Origin: Kribbella sp. VKM Ac-2568
GTDB taxonomy: Bacteria; Actinomycetota; Actinomycetes; Propionibacteriales; Kribbellaceae
Assembly: GCF_004345365.1 (NCBI RefSeq)
Contig: NZ_SLVF01000005.1
Span: 1 to 64,000 of the forward strand
Length of the DNA stretch: 64,000 bases
Direction: 5' to 3'
Positions 1 through 7,987 of the stretch are shown piece after piece; positions within the stretch are counted from its first letter, which is position 1, and each line of letters opens with the position of its first letter. The notes under the pieces are model-generated. The model ran no database searches. It had not been told where the DNA came from and saw nothing but the letters and a program-made list of their open reading frames with translations. A program made the translations under genes and the position numbers.

Positions 1-94
1 CCCGGTGCGGTGAGAATCGCACGCCGGGTTCGGCGGGCGGCCCGGCGAAACGGACCCGGAGCAATCCGGGCACCGCGCCCCGGGCCGACCCAAC
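1..94 (+). mobile_element. Group II intron, 3' end (domains V and VI)
   Basis: Positions 1-31 fit a 34-nt group II domain V lacking its first three bases: a stem with a GAGA tetraloop (13-16) and the usual ACG bulge region (21-23). Positions 35-91 fold as domain VI: 35-45 pair perfectly with 80-91 except for one unpaired A at 88, the expected branch-point adenosine. Inside it, 55-60 pair with 65-70 around a GCAA tetraloop. The intron ends in AAC at 94. Transposase coding sequence resumes at 95 with a Trp codon where ISL3 transposases have the W of VDEHVW. The reverse transcriptase part and the upstream exon lie outside the window. The fold was done by eye; the exact splice site is inferred. 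Confidence 0.8.
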
Positions 95-891
95 TGGCGC
101 CACACCCGCCGCGGCGACAAGTTCGTCACCGTGATCGTCGATCTCACCGCCGTCCGTGATGGCACCGGTCCCGCCCGGCTGCTCGACATGGTCGAGGGCC
201 GCTCCAAGCAAGCGTTCAAGTACTGGCTCGCCGACCGCGACGAGGCCTGGCGCGACGCCGTGGACGTGGTCGCGATGGACGGCTTCACCGGCTTCAAGAC
301 CGCCACCGCCGAAGAGCTCCCCGACGCGACAGCGGTCATGGCTCCCTTCCACGTCGTGCGCCTGGCCGGCGATGCGCTGGACCGGTGCCGCCGCCGGGTC
401 CAGTTGGCGATCCACGGCCACCGCGGCATGAAGAACGACCGCCTCTACTCCGCGCGCAGGACCCTGCACACAGGTGCCGGGCTGCTCACCGACAAGCAGG
501 CCGCTCGCTCACCGCGCTGTTCGCCGACGACGCGCATGTCGAAGTCGAGGCGACCTGGGGCATCTACCAGCGAATGATCACCGCCTACCGACACGAGGAC
601 CGGCGCCGTGGCCGCGAGCTGATGGTCAAGCTGATCGACACGATCAGCACCGGTGTCCCGAACGCACTGGTCGAGGTCACCACGCTCGGCCGCACGTTGA
701 AGAAACGCGCAGCCGACGTGCTGGCCTACTTCGACCGTCCCGGCACCAGCAACGGCCCCACCGAGGCGATCAACGGCCGGCTCGAGCACCTGCGCGGTTC
801 CGCACTCGGGTTCCGCAACCTCACGAACTACATCGCCAGATCGCTGCTCGAGACCGGAGGCTTCAGGCCGCAATTACACCCTCGACCGTGA
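95..891 (+). pseudogene. ISL3-family transposase, 3' part, frameshifted
   Basis: The downstream exon of an ISL3-type DDE transposase. The first frame (from WRHTRRGDKFVTVI to about 505) holds the second catalytic Asp in VVAMDGFTGF. Near 505-512 the frame shifts by one base, and homology resumes as ALFADDAHVEVEATWGIYQ and continues to the catalytic Glu in GPTEAINGRLEHLRG, ending RPQLHP. Neither frame alone encodes a complete catalytic domain, so this copy is dead. The N-terminal part lies left of the window beyond the group II intron. G/C content is like the host, so the element is from a related actinobacterium. Confidence 0.85.
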
Positions 892-897
892 AGAGCC
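890..897 (+). repeat. Probable right terminal inverted repeat of the ISL3 element
   Basis: GAAGAGCC directly follows and overlaps the transposase stop codon. ISL3 elements commonly begin GGCTCTTC, of which this is the complement. The left end is outside the window, so pairing of the two ends cannot be checked. Confidence 0.5.
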
Positions 898-985
898 GGC
901 AAGACGCGCCCTCCTGACCTGGCAGCATCCGGGCCCGGGATCATTCTTCGATGAGCGACGAGGGGTTCTGAATGGAGAACATACT

Positions 986-1480
986 GTGGGATTCAATGGT
1001 TCTGAACGACCGGTGCTCTACGCTTTTTGTGGCTTACCTGGCGCCGGAAAAACTACTGTTGCAAAAGAATTAGAAGAGTCGACGGGTGCGGTCCGGCTCA
1101 ATGTAGACGAGTGGGTTGCCGCACTCGGAGTCGACTTCTTTGACTTTGAGTTCCGCCGTAAACTTGAGGTTCGGCTCTATGAGCACGGCCTAACATTGCT
1201 GAAACTCGGGCACAGCATCATTTTGGAAGACGGTTTTTGGAGTCGAGATGAACGTGATAGACATCGAGAGGTTGCGCACAAGCTAGGTGCTGCTATACAA
1301 ATGCATTACTTTGATGTGCCATTTGCTGAATTATGGCGGCGTCTTGAGATTCGTAATGCAGGTGGAACACCTGGCGCGGTACCTATAACAAAAGAGCTAC
1401 TTACAAAATCCTGGTCCATATTTCAACGACCAGATGAGGCGGAACTGGCGCTCTTTGATAGTTTCATCGTACATACCTAG
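986..1480 (+). CDS. P-loop kinase / AAA_33-type ATPase of unknown substrate
   Basis: A 164-residue single-domain P-loop protein. Walker A is GLPGAGKTT at residues 16-24, followed by NVDEW (39-43), the Asp typical of the AAA_33/zeta-toxin/chloramphenicol phosphotransferase kinase group, and a lid-like Arg-rich region near 120-130. Such enzymes phosphorylate small molecules or nucleotides; the substrate here is unknown. The GTG start at 986 has GGAGA at 974-978 upstream. An ATG at 972 is out of frame. The gene is clearly richer in A/T than everything around it and uses codons such as AAA, TTA and ATA that are rare in the window. It lies between two transposase remnants, so it was probably acquired by transfer. 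A toxin or antibiotic-modifying role is possible but unsupported. Confidence 0.75.
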   Translation: MGFNGSERPVLYAFCGLPGAGKTTVAKELEESTGAVRLNVDEWVAALGVDFFDFEFRRKLEVRLYEHGLTLLKLGHSIILEDGFWSRDERDRHREVAHKLGAAIQMHYFDVPFAELWRRLEIRNAGGTPGAVPITKELLTKSWSIFQRPDEAELALFDSFIVHT

Positions 1481-1599
1481 TGTCGCGTACCCCGCCCGCG
1501 AAGCCGAACCCGATCCCTTTCGGTCCGCGTAATCCGTACCATACGCTGCGCCTCCTCCGGTTCCAGCGAGCGCACGAAAACCTCAGGCTGCCGAGCCAT
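1477..1599 (-). pseudogene. IS630-type transposase, N-terminal stub
   Basis: On the minus strand an ATG at 1599-1597 opens a 40-codon frame starting MARQPEVFVRSLEPEE and continuing with RITRTERDRVRLR, which matches the beginning of IS630-family transposases. It then diverges and hits a stop at 1479-1477, inside the end of the kinase gene on the other strand. Only about the first 34 residues are transposase-like; the rest of the element is gone. The stretch 1600-1684 upstream of the ATG may be the left end of the same element: it reaches a TA dinucleotide (1686-1687) in the stop codon of the metallopeptidase gene, and IS630 elements insert at TA. Confidence 0.6.
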
Positions 1600-1684
1600 C
1601 ACCACCTCCGCCAGCAAGCCTCCACACCCACCGCCGAACCGGTCAACCCAGCACAGTTACGACCCCAACCTTCTGGACGAGGCA

Positions 1685-2995
1685 CTAGCTCACGCTGGCC
1701 GGCGAGGCCTTGTAGGTATTGCAGCTGGCCGGGTTGCCGGTCACGAACGAGCGGCCCATGAAGCGCTTCTGGCTGGCCGGGCTGCCGTGAGTGCCCTTGC
1801 CCGGCGCGTCTCCGGCCGTGACGACCCACTTGTTCCATGCCCTGAGCAACGCCCCGTTGATCGGGTAGCTGCGCTTGTTCGCGGCCAGGAAGACCCCGGC
1901 GAAACAGTTCGCCTGCAGTTCGGTACGCCGTGACAGCAGCAGCTCGGCGGCGTAGCCGTTCGACTCGTACGACAGCCGCGTCTCCGCCTGCAGGATGCCG
2001 GTCAGGTTCTGCACGTGATGCCCGTACTCGTGGGCGATCGAGCGGGTGTACCACATCCGCGCGTAGGCCTTGGAGTCCGCGTCGGGGTACTGGTTGTACG
2101 ACTTCACGAACACGTCGACCTTCATGTACATCATCTGGTTCGTCGGGCAGTAGAACGGCACGGAGACCGCTCCACCGCCGCAGGGCGTGCTCACGCTGGT
2201 GCCCGCCCAGTACGACATCGCCGGCGCCTTGAACCGGTACCCCGCCTTGGCCACAGGCGCTGCCCAGGCCCGGTCGAGGCAGGGCTTGATCCGCGCCCAG
2301 TAGGCCGCCGCGTTCCTGGCGTTGTTCGGCCGGACGCCGGCCTCCTTGCAGTTGACCGTGCGCTGGACCCCGGTCCTGTACAGCTTGTTGTTCGCGACGA
2401 TCGACAAGGGCGACGGAGGCGGCGTGGCCGGCTTCGTCGTGGTCGTCGTCGGCTGCGGCTCGCTGGGCTCGTCGGTGGGCTGCGACGTCGGCTCCGAAGA
2501 CGTCGGTCCGTTCGTCGGCACGTTGTAGGTGGGGTGGGTGTAGGGGGTGTCGTTCGCGTTCTTCCGGATCACGCCGAACATCCACAGGCCGACGACGGCC
2601 AGTACGCAGCAGCTCAGGATCGCGATCAGCGGCCCCTTGGAGCGCTTCTTCCGAGGCAGCTGCGGCTGCCAGCCCGGCTGGAACCCTCCCGGCCCTCCAG
2701 GCCCGGACGGCGGCGCGAACTGCGGCCCCCAACCGAACCCCTGCCCCTGCTGCGGCGCCTCCGACGGCAGCCCGTAGTGGTACTGCGGCCGCTGGTACGA
2801 CGACGGCTGGTACTGCGGCTGCGGCGGCTGCTGCGCCTGGTACGGCGGCGCCGGCTGCTGCGGGGACGGCTGCTGCGGGGACTGGTACTGGGGGGACTGG
2901 TACTGGGGGGACTGGTACTGCGACGGACCCGGGTAGGGCGGCTGATTCGGCGGATACGGTCCGCTCGGCTGCTGACCGTATGGCGGCTGCGACAA
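1685..2995 (-). CDS. Neutral zinc metallopeptidase (YpfJ-type), membrane-anchored
   Basis: 436 residues. A cytoplasmic N-terminal region of about 110 residues rich in Pro, Gln and Tyr contains SPQYQ repeats. A basic stretch (RKKRSK, 115-120) and one membrane segment (122-143) follow. A Thr/Pro-rich linker (155-197) leads to an extracytoplasmic peptidase domain. That domain contains HEYGH at 322-326, the two His ligands and catalytic Glu of zincin peptidases, and a downstream TELQANCFAG with Glu359 as probable third ligand. This matches the YpfJ/putative neutral zinc metallopeptidase family; the natural substrate is unknown. The start is TTG at 2995, with GAAAGG about 9 bases upstream. It is divergent from the DUF885 gene and separated from it by about 110 bases. 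Confidence 0.88.
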   Translation of the reverse strand: MSQPPYGQQPSGPYPPNQPPYPGPSQYQSPQYQSPQYQSPQQPSPQQPAPPYQAQQPPQPQYQPSSYQRPQYHYGLPSEAPQQGQGFGWGPQFAPPSGPGGPGGFQPGWQPQLPRKKRSKGPLIAILSCCVLAVVGLWMFGVIRKNANDTPYTHPTYNVPTNGPTSSEPTSQPTDEPSEPQPTTTTTKPATPPPSPLSIVANNKLYRTGVQRTVNCKEAGVRPNNARNAAAYWARIKPCLDRAWAAPVAKAGYRFKAPAMSYWAGTSVSTPCGGGAVSVPFYCPTNQMMYMKVDVFVKSYNQYPDADSKAYARMWYTRSIAHEYGHHVQNLTGILQAETRLSYESNGYAAELLLSRRTELQANCFAGVFLAANKRSYPINGALLRAWNKWVVTAGDAPGKGTHGSPASQKRFMGRSFVTGNPASCNTYKASPASVS

Positions 2996-3094
2996 CCCGG
3001 TGACCTTTCACTGACCCTGGCGAACGACCTCCAGGGACGAACTGACCTACTGGCAAGAGCGACACAGTACCGGCCGCGTGGATCAGCCGCGCGG

Positions 3095-3100
3095 TAGTGT
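3095..3100 (+). promoter_or_regulatory. -10 element of a leaderless promoter
   Basis: TAGTGT fits the actinobacterial TANNNT -10 pattern and lies seven bases before the GTG at 3108. Transcription would then start at or next to the start codon. No Shine-Dalgarno sequence precedes that GTG, which agrees with a leaderless mRNA. Confidence 0.45.
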
Positions 3101-3107
3101 CGGCCAG

Positions 3108-4799
3108 GTGACGGACGCGACCACACCGAACAGCCCGATCGACCAGGTCTCCGACCGGTTCCTCGAGGACTACATCGAACTCGTGCCGACCTCGGCCACC
3201 TTCATGGGCATCCAGGGCCACGACCACCAGCTGCCGGACTACTCGCCCGCCGGCTTCGAGGCGCGGATCGAGCTGAACCGCCGGACCATCGCCGAGGCGA
3301 CCGCGATCCAGCCGGGCAGCCCGCGCGAGGAGGTCGCCAAGGACGCCCTGCTGGAGCGGCTCGGGCTGGAGCTCGAGAGCTACGAGGCGGGCGTCCCGCA
3401 GCACCAGCTGAACGCGCTCACCTCAGTCCCGGCCGAGGTCCGTCAGGTGTTCGACCTGATGCCGACCGCGAGCGACGACGACTGGGAGACCATCGCGATC
3501 CGCCTGAACCAGGTCGGTACGACGCTGGACGGCTTCCGCGAATCCCTCCTCCAGCAGGCCGCGGCGGGACGCGTCTCCGCCGTACGGCAGGTGAACGATC
3601 TGGCGTCGCGCATCGCGAGCTGGACCGGCGCCGAAGGCGACGACTTCTTCGCCGGGCTCGCTGCCCAGGCTCCGGACAGCGCGGTGAAGTCCGAGGTCGA
3701 GGCCGCGGCGGCCGCCGCGCGCAAGGCGTACGACCAGTTCGGCCAGTGGCTGACCACCGACCTCGCCCTGCAGGCGCCGAGCCGGGACGCCTGCGGCCGC
3801 GAGGTGTACGAGCTGGCATCGCGGGACTTCCTCGGCGCGGCCGTCGACCTCGACGAGACCTACGCCTGGGGCTGGGAGGAGCTCGCCCGGATCGAGGGCG
3901 AGATGGAGAACATCGCCGCGTCCCTGAACGGCGGTGACCGCAGCATCGCGGCGGTCGCCGAACTGCTGGACAACGATCCGGCCCGCAAGATCCACGGCAA
4001 GGAGGCGTTCCGCGACTGGATGCAGCGGCTCGCCGACGCCGCGGTCGAGGAGCTGGCCGGCACCCATTTCGACATCCCGGACGAGATCAAGCGGATCGAG
4101 TGCATGATCGCGCCGACCTCCGACGGCTCGATCTACTACACCGGCCCGAGCGAGGACCTGACCACCCGGCCGGGCCGGATGTGGTGGGCCGTGCCGACCG
4201 GCGTCGAGGACTTCGCCACCTGGCGCGAGGTCACCACCGTGTACCACGAGGGCGTACCCGGGCATCACCTCCAGGTCGCCCAGACGATGCTCCGCACGGA
4301 CCTGCTGAACCGCTGGCAGCGGATGGGCTGCTGGGTCTCCGGCCACGGCGAGGGCTGGGCCCTGTACGCCGAGCGGCTGATGGAGGACCTCGGGTACCTC
4401 GAGGAGCCCGGCGCCCGCCTCGGCATGCTCGACGCGCAGGCGTTCCGCTCGGCCCGGGTGATCGTCGACATCGGCATGCACCTGGAGCTGGAGATCCCCC
4501 GCGACAACCCGTTCGGCTTTCACCCGGGCGAGACGTGGAACGCGGAGCTGGGCTTCGAGTTCCTCCGCGCGCACTGCCGGATGGAGACGGAGTTCCTCAA
4601 GGCGGAGCTGAACCGGTACCTCGGCTGGCCCGGGCAGGCGCCGTCGTACAAGGTGGGCGAGCGGATCTGGCTGCAGGCGCGCGAGGAGGCCAAGCAGCGC
4701 AAGGGTTCCGCGTTCGACCTGCGGGCCTTCCACCGGGACGCGCTCAACCTGGGCTCGATCGGTCTGGACCCGCTCCGCCGCGCCCTCGCCAAGCTGTGA
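3108..4799 (+). CDS. DUF885 family protein, putative metallopeptidase
   Basis: 563 residues from GTG 3108. An alternative GTG at 3078 adds ten residues, but 3108 is preferred because a -10 element sits seven bases upstream. The diagnostic HEGVPGHHLQ motif is at about residues 380-389, with a second conserved Glu in SGHGEGWALYAE (about 415-426); together these resemble a zincin site. DUF885 proteins are thought to be soluble zinc carboxypeptidase-like enzymes, and no signal peptide is visible. The stop overlaps the GTG of the downstream Maf fusion (GTGA), so the two are translationally coupled. The length is normal for the family. Confidence 0.88.
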   Translation: MTDATTPNSPIDQVSDRFLEDYIELVPTSATFMGIQGHDHQLPDYSPAGFEARIELNRRTIAEATAIQPGSPREEVAKDALLERLGLELESYEAGVPQHQLNALTSVPAEVRQVFDLMPTASDDDWETIAIRLNQVGTTLDGFRESLLQQAAAGRVSAVRQVNDLASRIASWTGAEGDDFFAGLAAQAPDSAVKSEVEAAAAAARKAYDQFGQWLTTDLALQAPSRDACGREVYELASRDFLGAAVDLDETYAWGWEELARIEGEMENIAASLNGGDRSIAAVAELLDNDPARKIHGKEAFRDWMQRLADAAVEELAGTHFDIPDEIKRIECMIAPTSDGSIYYTGPSEDLTTRPGRMWWAVPTGVEDFATWREVTTVYHEGVPGHHLQVAQTMLRTDLLNRWQRMGCWVSGHGEGWALYAERLMEDLGYLEEPGARLGMLDAQAFRSARVIVDIGMHLELEIPRDNPFGFHPGETWNAELGFEFLRAHCRMETEFLKAELNRYLGWPGQAPSYKVGERIWLQAREEAKQRKGSAFDLRAFHRDALNLGSIGLDPLRRALAKL

Positions 4800-6001
4800 G
4801 CGGGCCTAGGTTCGTCCTCGCCTCCGCCTCCCCGGCGCGGCTGAAGACGCTGCGCGACGCCGGGGTCGAGCCCGAGGTGATCGTCTCCGGCGTCGACGAG
4901 GACAACGTCACCGCCGAGAGCCCGGGTGAGCTCGCTCGCGCGCTGGCGACGCTCAAGGCCCGCGCGGTCGTCTCGACGCTGACCGACCACGCGACCGTGC
5001 TCGGCTGCGACTCCGTGCTGGAGATCGACGGTGTCGCCTACGGCAAGCCCGGTACGCCGGAGGTCGCGCGCGAGCGGCTGCGGACCATGCGTGGCCGCTC
5101 GGGGATCCTGCACACCGGGCACTGCCTGTTCGACACCACGAGCCGGCAGGAGATCCGCGAGCTCGCCTCCACCACGGTCTACTTCGCCGACCTCACCGAC
5201 GACGAGATCGACGCGTACGTGGAGACCGGCGAACCCCTCGTGGTGGCCGGCTCGTTCACCGTCGACGGCCTCGGCGGCCCTTTCGTGACAGGGATCGAGG
5301 GCGACTACCACAACGTCGTCGGCATCTCCCTGCCACTGGTCCGCCGGATGCTCGCCGAGGTCGGTATCCCCTGGCCCGCGTTGTGGAAGACCCCCTCGAA
5401 GTTCGAGTACGACGAAGCCGAAGCCTCGCGGTACGACGAGTCGCGGGGTGGCCCGGAGCGAGCCCGCGCCGCGGCTGAGGCGGTCGACGAACTGCTCCCC
5501 AAGGGCGGCCGGGTGCTCGAGCTCGCGGTCGGCACCGGCATCGTCGGCGCCGAACTAGTTGCCCTCGGCAATCTGGTGCACGGCGTCGACCTGTCCCCGG
5601 CGATGCTCCGGCACGCCCGGATCCGGCTTCCCGGCCATGTCGCCGTGGGTGATGCCAACCAGCTGCCGCTCGCCGATCGCCGCTGCGACGCGGTGGTCGC
5701 CATCTGGCTCCTGCACCTGCTCGAGGACAGCGACCCGGTGCTCGCCGAGGTCGCCCGCATCCTGCGCCCCGACGGCGTCTTCATCACCACCACGGACAAG
5801 TCCGAAGCCACCCGCTACGCCGCCGGCCGCGGCCCGAACGACCAACGCGCCCAGGACGCCCTGACCCTGCTGGTCGCCCGCGCCGCCACTCACGGTCTCG
5901 TCCTCGACGGCGCCACCACCTTCACCGGCCACAACCAAGCCCGCGGCGGCGGCACCACGCCCCTCTACCCCTTGATCAGATTCCGCCGCTCGGGCCGCTG
6001 A
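4796..6001 (+). CDS. Maf nucleotide pyrophosphatase fused to a class I methyltransferase
   Basis: One 401-residue frame with two domains. Residues 1 to about 195 are a Maf domain: FVLASASPARLKTL at the N-terminus, LGCDSVLEIDG, and GSFTVDGLGGPFV near the end. Maf enzymes hydrolyse non-canonical or modified nucleoside triphosphates. Residues from about 205 on form a SAM-dependent methyltransferase with motif I VLELAVGTGIVG at 240-251, GVDLSPAML and AIWLLHLLEDSDPVLAEVARILRPDG. There is no stop or internal start with a good ribosome site between the domains. The GTG start overlaps the upstream stop codon. The 3' end overlaps that of the convergent YjbR-type gene by 26 bases. The methylated substrate is unknown. 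Confidence 0.85.
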   Translation: MSGPRFVLASASPARLKTLRDAGVEPEVIVSGVDEDNVTAESPGELARALATLKARAVVSTLTDHATVLGCDSVLEIDGVAYGKPGTPEVARERLRTMRGRSGILHTGHCLFDTTSRQEIRELASTTVYFADLTDDEIDAYVETGEPLVVAGSFTVDGLGGPFVTGIEGDYHNVVGISLPLVRRMLAEVGIPWPALWKTPSKFEYDEAEASRYDESRGGPERARAAAEAVDELLPKGGRVLELAVGTGIVGAELVALGNLVHGVDLSPAMLRHARIRLPGHVAVGDANQLPLADRRCDAVVAIWLLHLLEDSDPVLAEVARILRPDGVFITTTDKSEATRYAAGRGPNDQRAQDALTLLVARAATHGLVLDGATTFTGHNQARGGGTTPLYPLIRFRRSGR

Positions 6002-6329
6002 CCTGGATCGACTCCGGGGCGGCCTGGTGCCAGGAGTCGAGGAGGATGTCGCGGAGTTCGTCGGCGTCCTCCAGGGCGGACAGGCGGGCGCGGACCCAGC
6101 TGGAGCCGGCCTCGTGGGGTGGGACCCAGAACTTCTGGGGTTCGGCGGCGATCAGTTCGTCGCGTTCGAGGCGCGGGCAGCGGACGGCGAACGAGGTCTG
6201 GTCGTCGGGCACGGTGACGAACATCCGCCCGGCGACGTCGAAGGTCGGGTGGTTCCAGCGCTGCTTCTCCTCGGTCTGCGGGAAGGACAACGCGATGCGG
6301 CGGACATCGTCGGCGTCGAGCACGGTCAC
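5976..6329 (-). CDS. MmcQ/YjbR family protein
   Basis: 117 residues matching the small MmcQ/YjbR family: N-terminal DADDVRRIALSFPQTEE, then TFDVAGRMFVTVPDD and a C-terminal helix with WVRARLSALEDADELRDILLDSW. The fold resembles a CyaY-like double-wing DNA-binding domain; the cellular role is not established. The GTG start at 6329 has GAAAGG six bases upstream. It is transcribed toward the Maf fusion, with overlapping 3' ends. It is monocistronic, since a hairpin separates it from the exporter gene upstream. Confidence 0.8.
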   Translation of the reverse strand: MTVLDADDVRRIALSFPQTEEKQRWNHPTFDVAGRMFVTVPDDQTSFAVRCPRLERDELIAAEPQKFWVPPHEAGSSWVRARLSALEDADELRDILLDSWHQAAPESIQVSGPSGGI

Positions 6330-6391
6330 TGCCTTTCGGAGAGCGGGTACTCCATGCTCCTATACCGGACGGCCATCCCATCACAACGGCG

Positions 6392-6427
6392 AGCGGCCCC
6401 CGCCAAGCACGCTCGGCGGGGGCCGCT
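6392..6427 (-). terminator. Strong hairpin, terminator of the exporter gene
   Basis: A perfect 13-bp inverted repeat (6392-6404 with 6415-6427), nearly all G/C, around a 10-base loop. It lies 38 bases after the stop of the minus-strand exporter and before the YjbR-type gene. No U-tract follows, as is common in actinobacteria. Confidence 0.75.
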
Positions 6428-6464
6428 CTTCGGTGCATTGATGGCCTGGGGGTCCGCCCCCCGA

Positions 6465-7892
6465 TCAGCGACGCCGGCCCGGCAGTAGTAGCGCGAGGAC
6501 CGCGCCGACGGCGACGGCAGCCGCTCCGACCCAGACCGCCGGGACCAGGCCGTCGACGTACTGGTCGGGGCTGGCGTACGAGCCGGCGGAGGCGAAGACC
6601 GAGGCCAGTACGGCGACGCCCATCGCGACCCCGACCTCGCGGATCGTGTTGTTCGTGCCCGAGGCGACCCCACGGTCCGCGTCGGAGAAGCTCGCCATCA
6701 CGACGCTGGCGGACGGCGCGAAGGTGAGCCCCATTCCGACCCCCGCGAGCACGAACGGACCGACAAACGAGCTGTAGCCGACGTCGACCGTGGTGACGGC
6801 CGCGATCCAGGCGAGCGCGCCGGCGAGGAACACCTGACCGGTACCGATCAGCGTCCGCGCGCCGACCCGGTCCACGACCAGCCCGGCCAGCGGCGCGACC
6901 ACCATCGGCGCCATCGTCCACGGCAGCGTCCGGATCCCCGACTGCAGCGGCGTGTAGCCCTGCACCACCTGGAAGAACTGCGCCAGCAGGAACACCGAGC
7001 CGAAGACGCCGAGCGAGAAGGTGAAGGCGATCGCGTTGGCGACGCTGAAGGCGCGCACCGAGAACAGCCGCAGCGGCAGCATCGGGGAGGGCGTGCGGTG
7101 CTCCCAGACCAGGAACGCGATCAGCAGCAGCCCGCCGCCGATCAGCGCGGTCAGGATCCGCCCCGAGGACCAGCCGTCATCGGCGCCGTGCACGACACCC
7201 CACACGATGGACAGCACACTCGCCGCGGACAGCACCAGGCCGACCGGGTCGAGCCGCTTGCTGCCACCGCGGGACTCCTTCAGCACCCGAGCGGCCAGCG
7301 GTACGGCGATCAGCCCGACCGGCACGTTCAGCCAGAAGATCCACTGCCAGTTGATGCCGTCGACCACCGCTCCACCGACCACCGGGCCGACCGCGACACC
7401 GAGCCCGGAGATCCCGCCCCAGATGCCGATCGCCGCGCTCCGCTGATGAGCCGGTACGGCGGCCGCCAGCAGGGTCAGCGACAAGGGCATCACGGCGGCG
7501 GCGCCGACGCCCTGGATCGCGCGGGCCCCGATCAGCATCCACGGCTCGGTGGCCAGCGCGCAGGCAGCCGAGGCGAGCGTGAACAGCGTGATCCCGAGCA
7601 GGAAGATCCGCCGCCGGCCCAGCCTGTCGCCGATCGCGGAGGCGGTCAGCAGCAGGGCCGCGAAGGACAGCGTGTACGCGTTGATGAACCACTGCAGGTC
7701 CGTCAGCGAGGCGCCGATCTCGGTCTTGATCACCGGCAGCGCGTTGGTCACCACCAGGTTGTCCAGCGTGACCATGAACGTCGGGATGCCCACGACGGCC
7801 AGCACGGTCCCCAGTGAGCGGCGGACGGCGGGCTCGCCGGCGGCCGGGTCCACCGGCACCAGGTCGTCGGGCTCGAGGGCGGTCGATGTCAT
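6465..7892 (-). CDS. MFS drug exporter, DHA2 (14-TMS, EmrB/QacA) family
   Basis: 475 residues with about 14 hydrophobic segments, the size and pattern of DHA2 proton-coupled multidrug antiporters. Visible signatures are VTLDNLVVTNALP in TM1 (the DHA2 motif with Asp), motif A GDRLGRRR after TM2, and the antiporter motif C region GISGLGVAVGPVVGGAVV in TM5. The ATG at 7892 is preceded by AAGGAG. It is divergent from a TetR gene with two copies of a palindromic operator between them, so it is very probably repressed by that protein and induced by its own substrate, which cannot be predicted. Confidence 0.9.
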   Translation of the reverse strand: MTSTALEPDDLVPVDPAAGEPAVRRSLGTVLAVVGIPTFMVTLDNLVVTNALPVIKTEIGASLTDLQWFINAYTLSFAALLLTASAIGDRLGRRRIFLLGITLFTLASAACALATEPWMLIGARAIQGVGAAAVMPLSLTLLAAAVPAHQRSAAIGIWGGISGLGVAVGPVVGGAVVDGINWQWIFWLNVPVGLIAVPLAARVLKESRGGSKRLDPVGLVLSAASVLSIVWGVVHGADDGWSSGRILTALIGGGLLLIAFLVWEHRTPSPMLPLRLFSVRAFSVANAIAFTFSLGVFGSVFLLAQFFQVVQGYTPLQSGIRTLPWTMAPMVVAPLAGLVVDRVGARTLIGTGQVFLAGALAWIAAVTTVDVGYSSFVGPFVLAGVGMGLTFAPSASVVMASFSDADRGVASGTNNTIREVGVAMGVAVLASVFASAGSYASPDQYVDGLVPAVWVGAAAVAVGAVLALLLPGRRR

Positions 7893-7907
7893 CGGAATCT
7901 CCTTGTT

Positions 7908-7958
7908 GTTATCGACTGATAACTACGTCTCCTCACAAAGTATGCATCGACTGATAAC
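7908..7958. promoter_or_regulatory. TetR operator pair between exporter and regulator
   Basis: GTTATCGACTGATAAC (7908-7923) is a palindrome with 6-bp arms and a GACT centre. A second copy of its right-hand 13 bases (ATCGACTGATAAC) is at 7946-7958, exactly 35 bases later on the same strand. Both lie in the 95-base gap between the divergent exporter and TetR genes, the expected place for autorepression and exporter repression. Confidence 0.75.
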
Positions 7959-7987
7959 ATGTCAAGGGACTTCACGAGAGGACAACC

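Noticed and set aside
972..1071. ATG at 972 with a GAGGGG sequence upstream as start of the kinase
   Set aside because: It is in a different frame from the Walker A motif and stops after 33 codons; GTG 986 has its own GGAGA site.
1480..1761. Plus-strand frame of 93 codons after the kinase
   Set aside because: Low-complexity translation; the opposite strand shows an IS630 transposase start instead.
1599..3404. Long minus-strand open frame of 601 codons
   Set aside because: It overlaps the metallopeptidase in a different frame and the DUF885 gene on the opposite strand; its Arg/Ala/Gly-rich text is a by-product of high GC.
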